A DNA stretch of 64,000 nt from Oleispirillum sp965228165 (GTDB taxonomy: Bacteria > Pseudomonadota > Alphaproteobacteria > Rhodospirillales > Rhodospirillaceae): positions 62,001 through 126,000 of the forward strand of contig CBDDHB010000003.1 of assembly GCA_965228165.1 (NCBI GenBank). The letters run 5' to 3'. The position numbers were made by a program, and so were the translations under genes. Under the pieces are notes generated by a model. It had not been told where the DNA came from. It searched no databases and saw only the letters and a list, made by a program, of their open reading frames with translations. The first letter of the stretch is position 1. Every line of letters starts with the position of its first letter. Below are positions 62,477 through 64,000 of the stretch, in pieces.

Positions 62477-63176
62477 ATGCCGAACCCGGTTTTTCGCGAA
62501 TTCCTGGGGGCGGGCATCCTGGCCGTCGCCCTCGCCCTGCCGCCGCTGTCGGCGCAAGCCTCCGCCGCCAACCGTGCCCTGCCCGCCCCCGCCTTCGATC
62601 CTCCCCCCGCCGCCGCCCGCGAAACCGCGCTGCTGGCGGGCGGATGCTTCTGGGGGTGCAGGCGGTGTTCCAGCACACCGAAGGCGTGATCCGCGCCACC
62701 TCGGGCTACGCCGGGGGGGGACCGCCGAAACCGCCGACTACGAAACCGTCAGCCGGGGGAGGAGCCGCCACGCCGAAGCGGTGGAGGTGGTCTTCGACCC
62801 GGCGAAGATCAGTTACGGCGAACTGCTGCGGGTGTTCTTCTCGGTGGCCCTCGACCCCACCCAGATCGACCGCCAGGGGCCGGATGTCGGGCCGCAGTAC
62901 CGGTCGGAAATCTTCGCCGCCGACGACCGGCAACGCCGCGTCGCCACGGACTATATCGCCCAACTTAACGCCGCCGGGGTCTTCGCCGCGCCGATTGCGA
63001 CCAAAGTGTCGCCACCCGCCGCATTCTATCCGGCGGAGCCCTATCACCAGGACTTCGCGGCGCGCAACCCGGCGCATCCGTACATCGTCTTTCACGACAA
63101 ACCGAAGGTGGAGGCGCTCCGCCGCGCCTTCCCCGAACGCTACCTGGAAAAGCCGACCCTGCTGGGGCAGAAGTGA
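62477..63176 (+). pseudogene. msrA: Peptide-methionine (S)-S-oxide reductase MsrA, exported, with two apparent frameshifts
   Basis: Start at ATG 62477, 11 bp after dipZ, with a signal peptide (GILAVALALPPLSAQA). The catalytic site reads LLAGGCFWG, then the frame breaks at 62652-62656 (GGGGG; six would fit). The next piece, VQAVFQHTEGVIRATSGYAG, breaks again at 62713-62720 (eight Gs; six would fit). The remainder, TAETADYETVSRGRSRHAEA to TLLGQK, is in the third frame. Rejoined, it is a complete MsrA of ~230 residues that reduces S-methionine sulfoxide in the periplasm. Both breaks are in G runs. Confidence 0.82.
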
Positions 63177-63185
63177 AAAAGATTC

Positions 63186-63338
63186 CGGAGGGACTCGATC
63201 CCTCCGGACCTCCCAATTCCTTTTTATTTTTGCGCGTAGCGCGGTAAAGCCACCACGCGGCGTGACGGGCGATTGCCGCTTTCGCGGCGAAAAAGAAATG
63301 GGATGCGCGAAGGGCCCGAGGCCCTTCGCAAGGTTTTG
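63186..63338 (-). repeat. Structured intergenic repeat, copy B
   Basis: Inverse copy of the element at 20222-20372, between the convergent msrA and mnmA genes. Stems match those of copy A with compensatory changes: GCGAAGG/CCTTCGC (A: GCGAGGG/CCCTCGC) and CCGGAGGGA/TCCCTCCGG (A: CGGAGGGTC/GACCCTCCG). The conserved centre CCCGTCACGCCGCGTG is present on the minus strand. T-rich flanks could let it end transcription of both neighbours. Confidence 0.85.
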
Positions 63339-63344
63339 TTTTTT

Positions 63345-64000
63345 TTACGAACGGCGGATCCAGCCGCCGCCGAGCAGGCGGTCGCCGTCATAGAAGACGC
63401 AGGCCTGCCCCGGCGCGATGGCCGAAAACGGCGCGTCCAGCCGCACCTCCGCGCCGCCGTCGCCGGTATCGGTCAGGGTCGCCGCGACGGCGCGGCTGGC
63501 GGCGCGCATCTTGACCGTCACCCGCGCGCCGTCGAGGCCGCCCTCGCCCAGCCAATTGACCTCGCGCAGGCGGCAGGACGCCCCCTCCAGCGCGGCGGCG
63601 GAGCCGACCACGACGCGATTCCGGTCGGCGTCCAGGGCGACCACGTACAAGGGCTCGGGCGCGGCGATGCCGAGACCCCGCCGCTGACCGATGGTGAAAC
63701 CGACGATGCCGTCGTGCCGCCCCAGCACCCGACCGGAAAGATCGACGATCTCGCCGGGATGGTCCGCCTGGGAATCGATCTCGCGCACCACCCCGGCGTA
63801 ACCGCCGCCGGGGACGAAACAGATGTCCTGGCTATCCGTCTTCGCCGCCACCGGCAGACCGAAGTCCGCAGCCAGACGCCGGGTTTCCCCCTTGTCCGCG
63901 ATGTCGCCCAGGGGGAACGCCGCGCCCGCCAACTGGGCGCGCGACAGGGCGAACAGGAAATAGCTCTGGTCGCGGCGCGGCTCGCGAGCGCGGTGCAGTT
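63345..64000 (-). CDS. mnmA: tRNA-specific 2-thiouridylase MnmA, C-terminal part (runs off the window)
   Basis: The visible part reads DQSYFLFALSRAQLAGAAFP on entry, then the PLGD motif, a DSQDICFVPGGGYAGVVREI segment and GFTIGQRRGLGIA, all typical of MnmA. The active-site Cys is in DICF. It thiolates U34 of tRNA Lys/Glu/Gln. The N-terminal ATP-binding part lies right of the window. The stop is at 63345. Confidence 0.93.
   Translation of the reverse strand, partial: LHRAREPRRDQSYFLFALSRAQLAGAAFPLGDIADKGETRRLAADFGLPVAAKTDSQDICFVPGGGYAGVVREIDSQADHPGEIVDLSGRVLGRHDGIVGFTIGQRRGLGIAAPEPLYVVALDADRNRVVVGSAAALEGASCRLREVNWLGEGGLDGARVTVKMRAASRAVAATLTDTGDGGAEVRLDAPFSAIAPGQACVFYDGDRLLGGGWIRRS

Noticed and set aside
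60294..62699. 801-residue minus-strand open frame over msrB-dipZ-msrA
   Set aside because: Antisense shadow; composition is that of a reversed GC-rich gene and no family is matched.

Overview
The window comes from a high-GC alphaproteobacterium, most likely a Rhodospirillales member. Evidence: GapR (DUF2312), the DUF1013 regulator TrcR, a GcrA-type zinc motif, an epmA/epmB/efp set, pntAA/pntAB/pntB and a C4 TRAP transporter, all with strongly GC-biased third codon positions. It is one chromosomal segment with a prophage remnant at its left end.

1-12.9 kb: minus-strand structural module of a T7-like (podovirus) prophage. In transcription order it holds an HTH/GcrA-like protein, two small proteins, portal, a Bbp19-like protein, scaffold, major capsid, a small head protein, tail tubes A and B, an internal protein, an unknown protein and the tail fibre, which runs off the left edge. 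A XRE repressor gene diverges from it across paired palindromic operators. Two unrecognised envelope-type genes on opposite strands sit between scaffold and capsid and look like cargo. No integrase, terminase, lysis or replication gene is visible.

13-22.9 kb: a chemotaxis receptor, argO/argP, a cold-shock protein, phoH with a possible sRNA or attenuated leader, yjbQ, the EF-P lysylation set (epmA divergent from epmB-efp) and suhB. 23-26.5 kb: three envelope genes, a proline-rich OmpA-like protein followed by a MotA/ExbB-like and a MotB/OmpA-like stator pair. 26.5-37.4 kb: rpmE, a class III cyclase, hsp20 with a sigma-32-like promoter, thioesterase, quinone reductase, trcR, ubiX, pfk, purE-purK, dedA and rpsU. 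37.5-47.8 kb: transhydrogenase operon, pepF, acyl-CoA synthetase, gapR, a REC-HPt protein, pyk and rpmJ. 47.9-57 kb: a short histidine kinase, acid phosphatase, hydrolase, polytopic membrane protein, ilvD and a dctPQM TRAP operon. 57.3-59.4 kb: LysE/RhtB exporter, a 268-bp MITE-like element, cytochrome b561 and a broken bioY. 59.5-64 kb: tRNA-Met(CAT), dtd, an msrB-dipZ-msrA extracytoplasmic methionine-sulfoxide repair operon, and mnmA, which runs off the right edge.

Two points affect everything. First, at least eight apparent frameshifts lie at runs of G or C and are each repaired by changing the run length; a ninth is likely. Sequencing error must be considered before any of these genes is called dead. 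Second, a structured intergenic repeat of about 150 bp occurs twice, in opposite orientation, about 43 kb apart, with compensatory changes in its stems. This is the least explained non-coding signal here.
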